A stretch of 64,000 nucleotides of DNA, from NCBI GenBank assembly GCA_019055375.1, contig JAHQIW010000979.1:1-64000 (forward strand). Direction: 5' to 3'. The notes under the pieces are model-generated. The model ran no database searches. It had not been told where the DNA came from and was given only the letters and a program-made list of their open reading frames with translations. The position numbers and the translations under genes are program-made. Source of the stretch: Parelaphostrongylus tenuis. Its lineage: Eukaryota > Nematoda > Chromadorea > Rhabditida > Metastrongylidae. The stretch's first letter is position 1. Each line of letters starts with the position of its first letter. This document shows positions 46,228 through 56,355 of this stretch, one piece after another.

Positions 46228-48901
46228 TTTCCGATTTCAAAGAATGGCTACCACTGTCTTCGTCAAGAAGACGAACTCGGATGCGGCGACTGTAGGGTCC
46301 GTGGAGTGTAAACGGATCAAAGTCGAAGAACAGGTTCTACCTCGTACTATGATTGTTTCTATTTCAAGTTTATTAATTACTTTGTTTCTCTTTCTATTTT
46401 CACTTTATTCTTGTAGGAGTATCTATGGCTATGCAAAACGCTCATCCTAATTGGGAGTTGAACCCGCGTTTTAACCGTACCGGGGGCGCATGCTACCACC
46501 ACTACACCATCGAGGTCGCCATTTTGCTACCACTCTTCGATATATCCTATTGCAGCTGTTAGCAAGCAACCTTCAAAGGGCTTGATCGGTTAAGCACATA
46601 CCGAGACTGAGCCAAGTTAGGAAAATTGTAGCAATAGCGATGGCTTCGGTAGTATAACGGTAGCACGCGCTTTCGGTATGGCTAAAACGCAGATTCGACT
46701 CCTGCTTGACATCTGAATTTTTGCATGCCACTTAGTACTCTTAGATGTACACTAATAGCATCGTAACATTGCTGGAAAACAGTAAAATGAGAGCATAGCA
46801 AGATCATTTAATTAGGTTGGAAAGAAAGTTCTGGGGCACTTTTGAAAAATTAGAAATTTATGCATGAAATCTGAACAGAAACGATTATAATTATTTCTAA
46901 AATAGAAGCTATCGTTTTTTGCGACTTTCTGCCATCGGTCCATTAAGTTTCAGATCTGGTCAAAGTCGATTATTCCTTCAACTTCAAAGAACATTTGACA
47001 TGGTTCTTCAACTTCATCGAACGATTCAAATCGGCGACCCTTCAAAAATTGTTTCATTGGTCGAAAAAGGCCAAACTTGGATGAAGCGCAAATCGAACTG
47101 TAGGCCGGATGTGGCAGAACCTCGATTCCGTCCGATTTATCAAACTTGTCTTTGGTCTTTTTGGCAGTGCGCCGTCTGGCATTGTCTTGCTGCGCCAAAA
47201 CGCGCTTTCGGTTGACCCAAGCCGGTATTTTTTTTTCGAGCTTGTCATTGATTCGACCTGACTGCTGACAATAGAGCTCTTCATTAATGAACATGCCGTT
47301 CAGAACCGACTGAGAATGCAAGACTTCTTAAAAATCCCACCAAACACAGATCATGATGACATTCTGCCAATTCGGTTGTGCTTCGGGACTGACGGCGTAG
47401 CTCGACCCTCCTGGGCCCACTGCTTGTCTCGAATGTGGTTGACCAAGTTGTTGAAATCCACTTCTCATCCGAGGTCACAATGTGTTTCAAAAATCGGTCA
47501 TTCAGTGGATGTCGTTGAGGAGTTAGCAACAAATTTCGACTCTTTTGGCGGCTTGTGTTTCAGTGAGTTCATACGGATATTGTCGTGACTTCTTGTGGAC
47601 AAAGTTCAGCAATTGAAGATGAGTTAATACAGTGTTGCATGAGACACATCAAGGTCGGTTTCCAATTTTCAAGCACTTGACGACTAATCATCTTCCAAAG
47701 CAGCTATTACATCTTCGCTCTTCAACTTTGTTGGACGTCGAGACTTATCTTCGAGGTTAAGATCTGCGGCATTGAGAAGGGTTGAAACCAGTGTCTACCA
47801 GCAGATTTGCTTGTTGTGCCTTTCCCTTCAACTTCGTTGATTTCATCGAATGCAGCTCGCTGTAAAGACCCTCTTTCCAATAATGACGCGATGAAACACG
47901 AACTTCGAATGTCGATCGTTGGATATGGCGGAAGCTTGTAACAAAGTGAAAATAAAGGCGAATAATATCCACGCCTTCAGTGGCAAAATCACACTTGTGA
48001 AACTGTAATATTCCCATGATATGCCTGGGAGTATTTCACGCCTGATAAAGTGCCCCAGAACTTTTTCTCCAACCGTAGTATTGCGCATCTTTGTGGGGTT
48101 TCCATTCCAGAGGCTGCCTATTCGTTTCGTGAAGCTAAATCACGACGCTCAGACTCCAACGTATGGATCAACCGGAGCTGCTGGCGCCTACCTTTGTAGT
48201 GTAGAGGACTGTGTTGTCACAGCCAATTGAGCTGGTTCTTTTTTAGATTTTCCCAAAATTTTAGATCTATACGGTGTTTTTCACTCCTTCAGAGCTGAAT
48301 AGGCCGGTGACCTACACTTTGTTTCGTTCCTAGATCTAGTGGGCTGAGGCAGATTTGGTAAGGCTGTAGAAGATTCGAGTTGGATTTCGGACTAATGTCG
48401 TGGGAGATTTGAGAGTGCCTTTATGGTCCACGTTTGGGTAAAATGTGTGTTTCAACCGGTTTACGAATCCAAATTCCATTTGGATATAATAAACGAGTGG
48501 CTCCTCGTTCGGGACTTGCCGCCAGGATTTTCATCGACGTCGGTGCTGGTATGGTTGATTGCGAATATCGTGGGGAACTAAAGATTCTGCTGTTTAAATT
48601 CGGTCCAACCGAACTCGAGGTCAGCCTCTACAACTTTCTTGTTCAATGGGATTTGCATCTTCGTACTGAAAGCCTTGAAATACAGGTAAAAGAAGGCGAT
48701 AGAATGGCTCAATTAATCTGCGAGCGCATTGCTCCTTGTGTATTCAATGAGTGTGAATCGTTGACAGATACAGCAAGAGGCGAAGGAGGATTTGGATTGA
48801 CTGGGAAGTTAAACATCGTGGGTACTATTCTGTTATGGCGGCACCACTTTAGGCCTTTGGTGAAAAGGTTTTTTTTTTGCTTTTGCAAAACCTCTTTGTA
48901 G
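46228..48901 (+). CDS. dut: dUTP diphosphatase (dUTPase) gene, probably disabled
   Basis: Hydrolyses dUTP to dUMP and pyrophosphate, keeping uracil out of DNA. Proposed exons are 46244-46333 (30 codons, MATTVFVKKTNSDAA...), 48111-about 48236 (motif 1 region: 'RFVKLNHDAQTPTYG', 'GAAGAYLCSVEDCVV'), about 48416-48619 ('VSTGLRIQIPFGY'; motif 2 PRSGLAA; motif 3 GAGMVDCEYRGE with catalytic Asp and Tyr present) and 48686 on (motif 4 EGDRMAQLICERI; motif 5 RGEGGFGLTG). Exon 1 ends at cag/gttcta and exon 2 follows 'ccattccag', both phase 0. Oddities: a TGA after 'VVTAN' in exon 2, no good AG before 'MCVSTGL', and a transposon at 48821 that replaces the native C-terminal end. All five motifs survive, so inactivation, if real, is recent; a sequencing error at the stop is possible. 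Confidence 0.85.
46451..46520 (-). repeat. tRNA-like module in dUTPase intron 1
   Basis: The minus strand has 'gatggtgtagtggtggtagc' as an A-box region and 'gcgggttcaactcccaa' as T arm/B box at correct tRNA spacing (70 nt). The acceptor ends do not pair well, so a functional tRNA is doubtful. Confidence 0.5.
46637..46713 (+). repeat. tRNA-like module in dUTPase intron 1
   Basis: 'cggtagtataacggtagcac' is A-box-like and 'cagattcgactcctg' is B-box-like. The anticodon stem does not form. It lies 117 bp from the oppositely oriented module at 46451-46520. Confidence 0.5.
46812..48078 (-). mobile_element. Full-length mariner (bandit-like, 1267 bp), inactive
   Basis: The TIRs are ttaggttggaaagaaagttc and its complement, with TA on the right (48079-48080) and a decayed AA on the left. 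Minus-strand transposase blocks in order are an N-terminal 'HYWKEGLYSELHSMKSTKLK' region, 'RFLKHIVTSDEKWIS' (47480-47440, first catalytic Asp), 'VNRKRVLAQQDNARRRTAKK' (47210-47150, second Asp) and 'GIEVLPHPAYSSICASSKF' (about 47120-47065). 'FLKGRRFESFDEVEE' follows. The third catalytic Asp (normally in SDYHLF) reads Lys, and there are several frameshifts. It lies within intron 1 of the dUTPase gene, in antisense orientation. Confidence 0.9.
48620..48685 (+). other. 66-nt in-frame intron in the dUTPase gene
   Basis: GT at 48620 and AG at 48684-48685 bound 22 codons with no stop. Removing them joins FGPTELE to VKEGDRMAQ, the contiguous order seen in dUTPases. Keeping them inserts 22 residues between motifs 3 and 4. 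Splicing is therefore favoured on family knowledge. Confidence 0.7.
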
Positions 48902-49772
48902 TTTTATCCGTAGTCAAATCAAGCTAATTTCAATGGAATGTTTAATTTCTCAAATAGCTTATTTTTGGCGCTGTACCAGTCAAAATAAGATCTTATTTCC
49001 CATTCGAAGATTTGTCACTGAATAAAAGTTTTTTGTAATGAACTTTTAATCGTTAGATAGAGAAGATCTTTCCGATTATAATGGCGTATTTGGCTTTTAG
49101 GAAGAACTTCTTCGAGCTTTGTAACGATCGAAGGAATATCGGGTTTCACACTCAGTGAACACTTTTAGTCGGCTAAAGTGTGTGTACAGCTCTAATATCA
49201 ATCTGCTGCCTAAATTACATGTGGATTTTATGATGAAAATCAGAGATCTCTCCGACGCTCCTGAATTTTTTCTACATGTCCATGTGCTTTTTCAGAAAAA
49301 TTTGTTTCAAATAATTTATCGTGTTTCAAAGATTGACAAACTAACAATAAAATATAGATCACTGTTCAGGAGGCCAGGAACTTCGACCGCATTCAAGAGT
49401 GATTTGAAAACATCGTCATTTAAGTCGACCATGGGGATTACAGCTGGGACATTGGCGAAAAATGACGGAAGGTCGCAGCAATCACATATTTTTACCTGCG
49501 ATCATTCTGCGCCACATGAACTCAGCGAAGTAAGACTTCAAAAAATGGCGTGCGATCCTTGGAGTAGATAGCAGAACCTTGGGCAACGTTGTTTTTGATA
49601 GCAGCCGGCAAGGTTAGTGCTGTGCTATCTGGAACCGCCACCAGGAAGCATTGTTTTGTCTCACGGCGGATCCTTCAAAGATCCATTGCGGGAGTGCACA
49701 CTTCCGGCATTGTTCTTTCTTTTTGTAAACAATAAATCGTCTACCCAATAGTGGAGTACTGTGCAAACGTTT

Positions 49773-49843
49773 GCGTCAGCCGGGATTCGAACCCAGATCT
49801 CACTCTTTCCGGGAGCGTATGCTAACCGTTGCACTACCGACGC
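49773..49843 (-). repeat. 71-nt tRNA-like cloverleaf, best copy
   Basis: A full cloverleaf can be drawn on the minus strand. The acceptor stem is 7 bp, GCGTCGG/CTGACGC with one G-U. The D stem is GTGC/GCAT, the anticodon stem CGCTC/GAGTG with loop CCGGAAA, and the T stem CTGGG/CCCGG with loop TTCGAAT. The canonical B box ggttcgaatcc is present. The anticodon position would be GGA (Ser), but there is no long variable arm and position 33 is C instead of U, so it is more likely a tRNA-derived module than a working tRNA. Confidence 0.65.
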
Positions 49844-49977
49844 TCGTTTTGCACAGCACTCTTATTTACGCTATAACGCGTTGTCTGCCAGCAGCCAACC
49901 GTCGACGGTCTGGCGGGGCAGCCGCTATCGGCACTGAACCCACTTGAGTTGACAGACAAGAGTACTGTGCAAAACGA

Positions 49978-50048
49978 GCGTCGGTAGTGCAACGGTTAGC
50001 ATACGCTCCCGGAAAAAATGAGATCTGGGTTCGATTGGCGGCTGACGC
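49978..50048 (+). repeat. 71-nt tRNA-like module (copy B2)
   Basis: Same ends and box A ('tagtgcaacggttagcatac') as the best copy. The T stem is broken ('gggttcgattggcggc') and the anticodon arm has lost pairing (ggaaaaaatgag). Confidence 0.6.
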
Positions 50049-51510
50049 AAACGTTTTTGCACAGTACTCCACATATTGGGTATACTATAAGATCATACCA
50101 CTGCAAGTGGCAGTCAAAATAGAAAGAATTATGAATAATTCGTCTATCTGCACAATCTTGCCTTTGGCCTCAATCTATTTACCACGCGCGTCGAATCAGC
50201 TGCTCTGCAACACTTCACGTAAATAGTTATCCTTTTATTATTATTTGAGCCCACATGTCATGTGGTCTGGTAAGGGCTCTTCTACCGCCCGATACACGTG
50301 TTTCGTCTTACACACTGGTCAGTCGAGCAGAACCTGTCGCCTTTTTATAAAACACTTGAAAAAAAGGTAAATAGTTATTCTAGTTCACAAATGTGCCACT
50401 GCTCATGCCAAGATTTTTCTTGCACTATTTGAGGGACGATAACTCTTCACTCGAACCGTGGAAGGAACGGGGAGCCAAAAAAAAAGTAAGACGACTGTTC
50501 ACGAGCCAATTTCCGACTCTGCTACCGACCTTATCGCGACATCTACGCTTGTGACATCGCCAAGCATTTTTTGAATCGAAGTGAAGTTTCATTGGATGCC
50601 TTTTCTTGCACAGACCTTTGGACTGTAACACGCTTTGTTTTTGTAGGAGCATGATGGCTTCTTTTCCGGTGCTTGGCGATGCAAAAATGCTCATGATTAA
50701 GTGAAACTGATGAGAATTAGAAGGCAATCGACTTGTAATGACTAATCAATGTGGGGAATGCTGAGATGGCTCGTAAGCCAGGGGCCAGTATTGCGAAAAT
50801 CCCATCCACATACCTGCCAATGCGTGGTGGCCAGGTGCCGTTGCTGTATTGCGCGCCCTGACCCATTACAGCCCACCAAGAAGTCTTTTGGATAAACCAA
50901 ATGCATCACTGGAATCAGCAGGATGGAGACTATCGAATGGTTTTTGAAAGTTTGAGGGAAATGCTCTCCCCGACGAAAGACCCGTTTGAAACGCATTAAG
51001 TGCGAAACATACTTTTATCTTGGTTGTTACATTGAACTCAAAGTTTTCCTTCAGGAACTAAGTATGTTGCTAGAATTGTCTAGATTTGAGTTATTGATTA
51101 AGCTTTGTAGCAAATTGGAGAAATTGAAAAACATCCTTGTTTCTAAAGGAGTGAAAAAAAACAGCGATGTTTCAAATGTGTGAAACCCACTCTTCCTGTG
51201 CATGCAGAGCTCAGAAGTTATTTCTAGAGAGCAAACACATATTCTTATTCAGAAAGATTTGCTCTATCTAATAGTAAAATTTCGTTATAAAAAGAACTCT
51301 TATCAGGCGAGAAATCTTTTAAATGTGAAACAAAATCTCATCTTGACTGGTACGGCGTTAAAAACAAACGAAATGAGAAATAAAATCACCTTTAAAATTC
51401 ACTTGATTTAAGCTATCAGACAATCATTCATTCGTCAGATAGCAGCAAACAATACGCTTTTACCGAAGGCCTTGATTGGCACCGCCATAATAGAAGTGTA
51501 CCACATCGTG

Positions 51511-51680
51511 CTATTTCCTCGTGTACTTTGTGTTTTTATGTTCTTTTTCTCACTTTTTTGTACTTTGTCAGTTTTCGTTGTATTACCAAGTTATTGATAA
51601 CCTAATGTTTACTAATGGTTGAGTTTTTATGATGAAAACTCTTTCGATTTGTGAGCGAACCATCTTAAGAAATGAATAAA
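51511..51680 (+). other. Probable former dUTPase 3' end/UTR
   Basis: Sequence directly after the right target duplication is what followed the dUTPase 3' end before the transposon arrived. An AATAAA at about 51675 could be the old polyadenylation signal. Confidence 0.35.
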
Positions 51681-52336
51681 TTGTGAATTTCACTTCTGTG
51701 TGTACGGTTGGATTTTTGTCTCATATCATATATAATAGGCAAATATGTGGCTTGCTCCCACGCTGCCGTATCGACGATCCTTCAGCGGTCAAAGCAATGA
51801 AGCCCGTTTCCTCTAGTAAGTTCAAGTTTCTTTACCCAGCATACATCTGACTGAGCTCTGAACGTGTGAACTCGATACTCACAGGTAGCTTGGCAGTCTC
51901 TCTCAAAAAGATAAGGAAGATCTATTCATTGCAGGCGGCTTCTTACCGCTTCCCATGTAGCTCCCAGCATAGAGCAAAAGTATGTTCTCAACAAATTTCT
52001 CCAGCAAAGTGGACGATAAACTGGGATACCCTTGCATGCGATAAGGAAGAGTAGAAGACTAGCTGGTGCCCACTCGAGTCACTCGAAGATCAGCGGGACG
52101 TTAGGTTACTTGAGATGGAGTCGGGCATGTTCTACGAGCGTTTATGATCGCGTCATTATTTTATAAAATTAGGAAAAAGTGTGTGTTTGGATATAAGTGA
52201 TTATTGTGGATACGTAGCAGCTACACTGTGGTTGTGTCCAGTATAATCGTCAATAATGAAGTCATTATCATTGCATTGATTATTGAACTTGCTGCGCGTG
52301 TTCACCTGTTCTCTCTATTTCCTTGCCAAATCAGGT

Positions 52337-53080
52337 TACTTTTCGGCTATAAGGAAACACATAAATATTCTACCTCACTCTCTATGCAAGAATTTTTCAT
52401 AGGAGTGTTGGCAATTATTCGAAAGCATGGATCCCTCGCTAGAACCGTATGTGGCCGATTTGCGAGGAGACACTTTTACAATGCTGTAAAGTTCGAGATA
52501 AAATTTTGTTTCACTTGCGCATATTTCTCGCCGGATAGAGAGCTTCTTCTAGACATTTAGTAACCATTTGATAGCGTAGGATTCAAGGATTCCAACGCTG
52601 TGCTTATTTTTTAGAGAAGCAGAGCAGCAGGGAAGGTAAGATAAAATTCACCCACTCGAGGAGGGGGGTTTTGGCTTTCCTACGGAGCGGGGGAGGGGAG
52701 GGGAGGGGGTGCTGGGCGTATATGGCTGTTGAAACCTGTCGATCGTCGGCCTTGCGCGGTCCATAGAAAAGTACGATTCTTGTTATTCACTTAGAAATTG
52801 TTTGTCGAAACACCAGATTAGACGTCCGACTCTAATGCAAAACTGTGTTCTCTACACGTTCATGTGGTTTTCGTGTCTCCAACGAAGCAATATTTGAACT
52901 GTGAGGCCGATGTGAAACAGAATTTCTTTTGAATGTTACAGCGACGTAAAAGGTTCTTTCTAAAAGCCATTTACGTAGTGCTTCAGCTAAAGATTCAAGC
53001 TTTTAAATGATCAGTAACACTCCTATGACAAATTCTTGTATAGCGAATGAGGTCGAATATTCATTAGTACCCTTATAACG
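52337..53080. mobile_element. Long-TIR DNA element, copy with G-rich core
   Basis: The left end 'cacataaatattctacctca' with 'cataggagtgttggcaatta' and 'aatgctgtaaagttcgagat', and the inverted right end (52920-53080, 'acagcgacgtaaaagg', 'gtaacactcctatgacaaat', 'gaggtcgaatattcatt'), define it. The G-rich centre corresponds to the 'cgcccctccctcccc'-type centre of other copies. Confidence 0.65.
52689..52709 (+). other. Potential G-quadruplex
   Basis: Four runs of G (5, 4, 4, 5) separated by single A bases, an ideal intramolecular quadruplex pattern with 1-nt loops. A further six-G run lies about 20 bp upstream. Confidence 0.75.
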
Positions 53081-53095
53081 GAAAAAAGTCTAAAT

Positions 53096-53388
53096 CAGAT
53101 ATGTGTTCGCCACGCAACAGCATTGTATAGTATGGCGATCTACTCATATGGCGGTGAAAATATTTTTCAGCATATATAAGGGCTGATATCGATGTCAGAA
53201 AACCTGGTATCGGCGTAGGATATGACTTTTTCTTGAGCTTTTCTGAACTTATACCATATGTTGTTGCTTACCAAGCTTCTTAACATCGATATCACAGCCG
53301 ATATACGCTGAAATATGCTTTCGGTGCCGAACGAGTAGGTCATTTTTCAATATAACGTGATGTTGCGTGATGAACACCTATCCGATAT
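53096..53388. mobile_element. Foldback MITE of about 290 bp
   Basis: The left 'cagatatgtgttcgccacgc' pairs with the right-end complement 'ggataggtgttcatcacgca'. Inner blocks 'tttcagcatatataagggct' and 'gatatcgatgtcag' also have inverted partners at 53282-53330. Non-coding. Confidence 0.7.
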
Positions 53389-54261
53389 GGTAAGGAAACA
53401 GTGAGAACTGGAGGTCATACACCCTAGAGCATACACTCAACAGTAGTACTGGCTCCAGTAGTTTCAAAGTGCTATCCACTGTCCTCTATTTTACAGCTGG
53501 TTAATGAATAGCTCGATGGTGGCTTAGCAATTTATAGGTCATTAAACGTTTCAGGGAGTGGGTTGAGTTCCTTTCGCGCTAGGAGCTCACCAAGCATATA
53601 CCTTCGGATTCCTCGTTGATGGAGCTTAACGTTTGAGAACAATATCTTCTTGTTGTGGCTGCTGAGAGGTCTAACCAAATGTGGCTCAGTGCGGTTTGTA
53701 GATGTTGTCTACCATGACCGTGGGACATACAAACTAGTTTTCTGCCTTCATTCCCATTTTTACTCGTGTTTTCTTCAGATATGACAATTGAGGCACTGGT
53801 TGATTATGTTTATATTATGGTGTGCTCGTCAAAACACTTTACCTAACCACTCACTTATTATCATTTATTAGTGTTTTCATAATAAGAAGATGCGAAGTCG
53901 TTAATAGTAAGATTTATTGATCACATCACTGAATAATATTGGTCGACAATCTGGAGGTTAACATTCTTTGGAGCCTGGAAGGTCAAATTGGCTAGTAAGC
54001 TCCTCAGTCGACCACTTTCGAAGGCGGATTTTGAAAACACTGAATTCCAAGTGATAGCACATTGAGCAGTATGGAATACATTACTGGAGAAAGTATGGAA
54101 TCCAGTTTTGAATTTTTTTGATGTTCAAGGCTTTTTACTGATAGTATTAAACTAGGTATGATTATTCTTACAACTTCTACGAGCAGCAGTTGTAAAACTC
54201 TAAATAATTCTTCATTTCACTGCTTTAGCAGTGGTATGATGTTACAAACATATAGACTCTT

Positions 54262-54332
54262 GTATGGATAAAATGCGGATCGAACTCCCGCCGGGGATGG
54301 GATGTTTTACATACCACTCAGCATCTCCGGCT
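54262..54332 (-). repeat. tRNA-like module
   Basis: The minus strand has 'gagatgctgagtggtatgta' (A-box-like) and 'ggcgggagttcgatccgc' (B-box-like) at tRNA spacing. It is preceded on the plus strand by 'gtggtatgatgttacaa', which also borders the composite foldback elements. Confidence 0.5.
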
Positions 54333-54657
54333 CTAAAGTAGTGTGTAAAATAATATACTACATTTTCCATTTTCAACGCTATCATGGGCCAGCATGTCTT
54401 CTAACGGATGTGAAGTCACCATATGTTGTGAGCTTTATAGCAGCAACTTCAGAACACTGACAAGATGTTGGCGTTTGATTGTCTTCCAAGAGCAGAATGT
54501 GTGCACCTAAATTGTGAGTGAGACTCGGTATGCCGAAACAACAACGGACTGGAATTATGCAGTATTTACTAGTGGCTCTCAATAACTGGCTATTCTCAAG
54601 GCGTTGTTCCGTAACGCAAATTGTCCGAGTCTTCTTCGCATAGGCGAACTATAAACA

Positions 54658-55209
54658 CTAGGCTGACGATAAAATTTTCTAACACCTGTGAAAAGTCTGA
54701 ATTTTATGTTTGCTTCACACAGTATAGGTTATTGTAAATTCATGGGAATATCTCAGAAATATTTACATGAGGAAGTCCCGATGTGTTTAAGGAAAAGTAC
54801 CCGACATTGCTTTGTCGAAAGCGCGCGTTGTTTCAGCAAGACAGTCCCACACCGCATATTGCAAAAACTAAGGGAAAGCTTGATGAGTTGAGGTAGTCAA
54901 GGTCTTGCTGCACCCAGCCTACAGTCCAGCTGCGCCGTCCAATTGTGGTTCAATTTCCACTCAATGGAACGTCTCTTGAGCGAACGCCGATTTGGATATC
55001 TAAGTTGGAGAGACACGTCAGGAGTTTTTTGATTCAAAGCACAATGAATGCTCGCATTTGTGCAGAGCGGAAAGCTTGCAGGTCGTTGGCAGAAGATTGT
55101 AGATAATGGGAATCCTTAAAATGAAGAATAATTATTATCATTTTACTTGAATTTACATATAAACTTTGAATTTTGCGTGGGTTACTAAAGAACTTTTTCC
55201 TCATCCTAA
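54658..55209 (+). mobile_element. Mariner deletion derivative (552 bp)
   Basis: The ends 'ctaggctgacgataaaattt' and the complement of 'aaagaactttttcctcatcc' form TIRs, with TA on the right (55210-55211). The translation shows 'ALFQQDSPTPHIAKTKGKLD' (54835-54890, second catalytic Asp), then degraded C-terminal sequence with 'ACRSLAEDC' (about 55075-55100). The N-terminal half is missing. Confidence 0.75.
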
Positions 55210-55524
55210 TAAATAAATGTTGCGACTACCGTATCAAAATTTGTCCTTTGAAGTTAACATCATTAGTCAATGTCACTTTTGATGATTATTCTTTTATTCA
55301 CCTTGTTCAACACGAACCGCCTTCACTTCAACTCCGAGACTTCAAACTTGTTTCTTGACGTGTGGGTTCGGCTGTTGTTAAAATTTTCACCTCCTTATAA
55401 ATATCGTTGAATGCTGGTTCAGTCCTAACTTCTTGGAATAGTCTCCACATGGGTTTGACGGAATGAAGTGATTACAAAAATGTATGCTGCCGGTTGCCTA
55501 ATTCCGATAGAAAGGTTCAGTGAG

Positions 55525-55593
55525 CAGTTGCTGGCTCGAACCTGTGATGCGCACTTGACGGACAACATCAGTACCACCGCGCTACACGACCCA
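55525..55593 (-). repeat. tRNA-like module
   Basis: The minus strand has 'gtgtagcgcggtggtactga' (A box) and 'cacaggttcgagccagc' (good B box) about 30 nt apart, as in a tRNA. Acceptor ends do not pair. Confidence 0.5.
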
Positions 55594-55722
55594 TCATTTT
55601 GTTATGGATGTCGTATGACAATTGAAGTGGTTTAATTTATTTTTTCCTCTGAAGATTAAAGGCGTTATTTCTTGTTCCTGGTTACTCATGACTGCTTGCG
55701 TTTTTCAGGTCATGATCTCAAG

Positions 55723-56105
55723 ATGTGACGCTGAAAATGAGGCTAGGCGTTGAAGGAAAGAATAAGATAGTCTGTGAGAATGTTCAAATCCTAGCCGAGT
55801 TTGATACGTCGGAGCAACGCGTACGCTTTGGCGGTGTCGCCTGCTTCATCAGAGTCTCTGCCCCAACAAAGAACGATGATGACATAGCCAGAGCTGAGTG
55901 GCTGAAGCGCCTAAAGAAGGAATTTTCCAATTTGGCTTGTGATTTGCCAAAGATGGTTGTTGCTGGTTCAGTGGCTTGTGATGTTAGAAGCACACTTGAT
56001 CCTCTGTCCTTTATAACCTTCCCTAACACTCCGGCGATTAATAAAAAACGTCCCAGCAGAGCTACTTTTGCAACTGCAAGGGATGCGCTAAACAGTATTG
56101 TATGA
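55723..56105 (+). CDS. Terminal exon of an unrecognised protein
   Basis: An open stretch of 127 codons ends in a stop at 56105 and can start after 'atctcaag' (AG at 55721-55722). An alternative 'tttttcag' at 55701-55708 would put a stop in frame. The peptide is compositionally normal and soluble: 'MRLGVEGKNKIVCENVQILA', 'DDDIARAEWLKRLKKEFSNL', 'ACDLPKMVVAGSVACDVRST', ending 'RATFATARDALNSIV'. Codon use is balanced, unlike the surrounding transposon debris. No family is recognised, and upstream exons may lie before the mariner and tRNA-like insertions at 54.2-55.6 kb. The opposite-strand frame over the same region (55784-56128) is taken as its shadow. Confidence 0.55.
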
Positions 56106-56355
56106 TGTTCATGTGAGCCAACTTTCAATTCAGAACGCTATTTTTGAATGGCTCATGTGCATACTCGTATTGCTACAGTTTTCGTACTTTTGCTTATTAA
56201 AACAAATCTCCCACATAGTAGACAACAACGCCTTATTGCACTTCAGATCCCACAAATAGTCGCGTTCTATATTTCTCTATTGTTTTCATGGTTTGTGTTC
56301 GGTTGCTGGCTGTTTGGTACGTTAACGTTTGTACAACATTAGAAAGAACTTTGGT

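Larger units (their letters stand above)
49745..50130. mobile_element. Composite foldback carrying two tRNA-like modules, copy B
   Basis: Same architecture as 44318-44790: tRNA-like modules at 49773-49843 (minus) and 49978-50048 (plus), each within 'agtactgtgcaaacg'-type inverted repeats. A spacer beginning at about 49880 contains 'gtcgacggtctggcggggca', and the outer end carries 'taccactgcaagtggcagtc'. It is nested in the 2.68-kb transposon, so it is younger than that insertion or travelled with it. Confidence 0.75.
48821..51502. mobile_element. 2.68-kb TIR transposon inserted in the dUTPase 3' end
   Basis: The 8-bp duplication ACATCGTG flanks the element at 48813-48820 and 51503-51510. The ends are inverted: 'ggtactattctgttatggcg' and, from the right, 'ggtacacttctattatggcg'. 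Similarity continues for about 300 bp (48821-49150 against 51190-51502). Inside are a 138-codon open frame (49155-49571) of unknown function, a nested composite tRNA-like foldback (49745-50130) and two minus-strand frames (50425-50996) without recognised domains. The ends match the 642-bp element at 59140-59781. An 8-bp duplication fits hAT-, P- or Merlin-type elements, but no transposase motif was recognised, so the superfamily is open. Confidence 0.8.

Noticed and set aside
49773..49843. Functional tRNA-Ser(GGA)
   Set aside because: The cloverleaf folds, but U33 is replaced by C, the long serine variable arm is missing and the module is embedded in a transposable foldback with degenerate sister copies.
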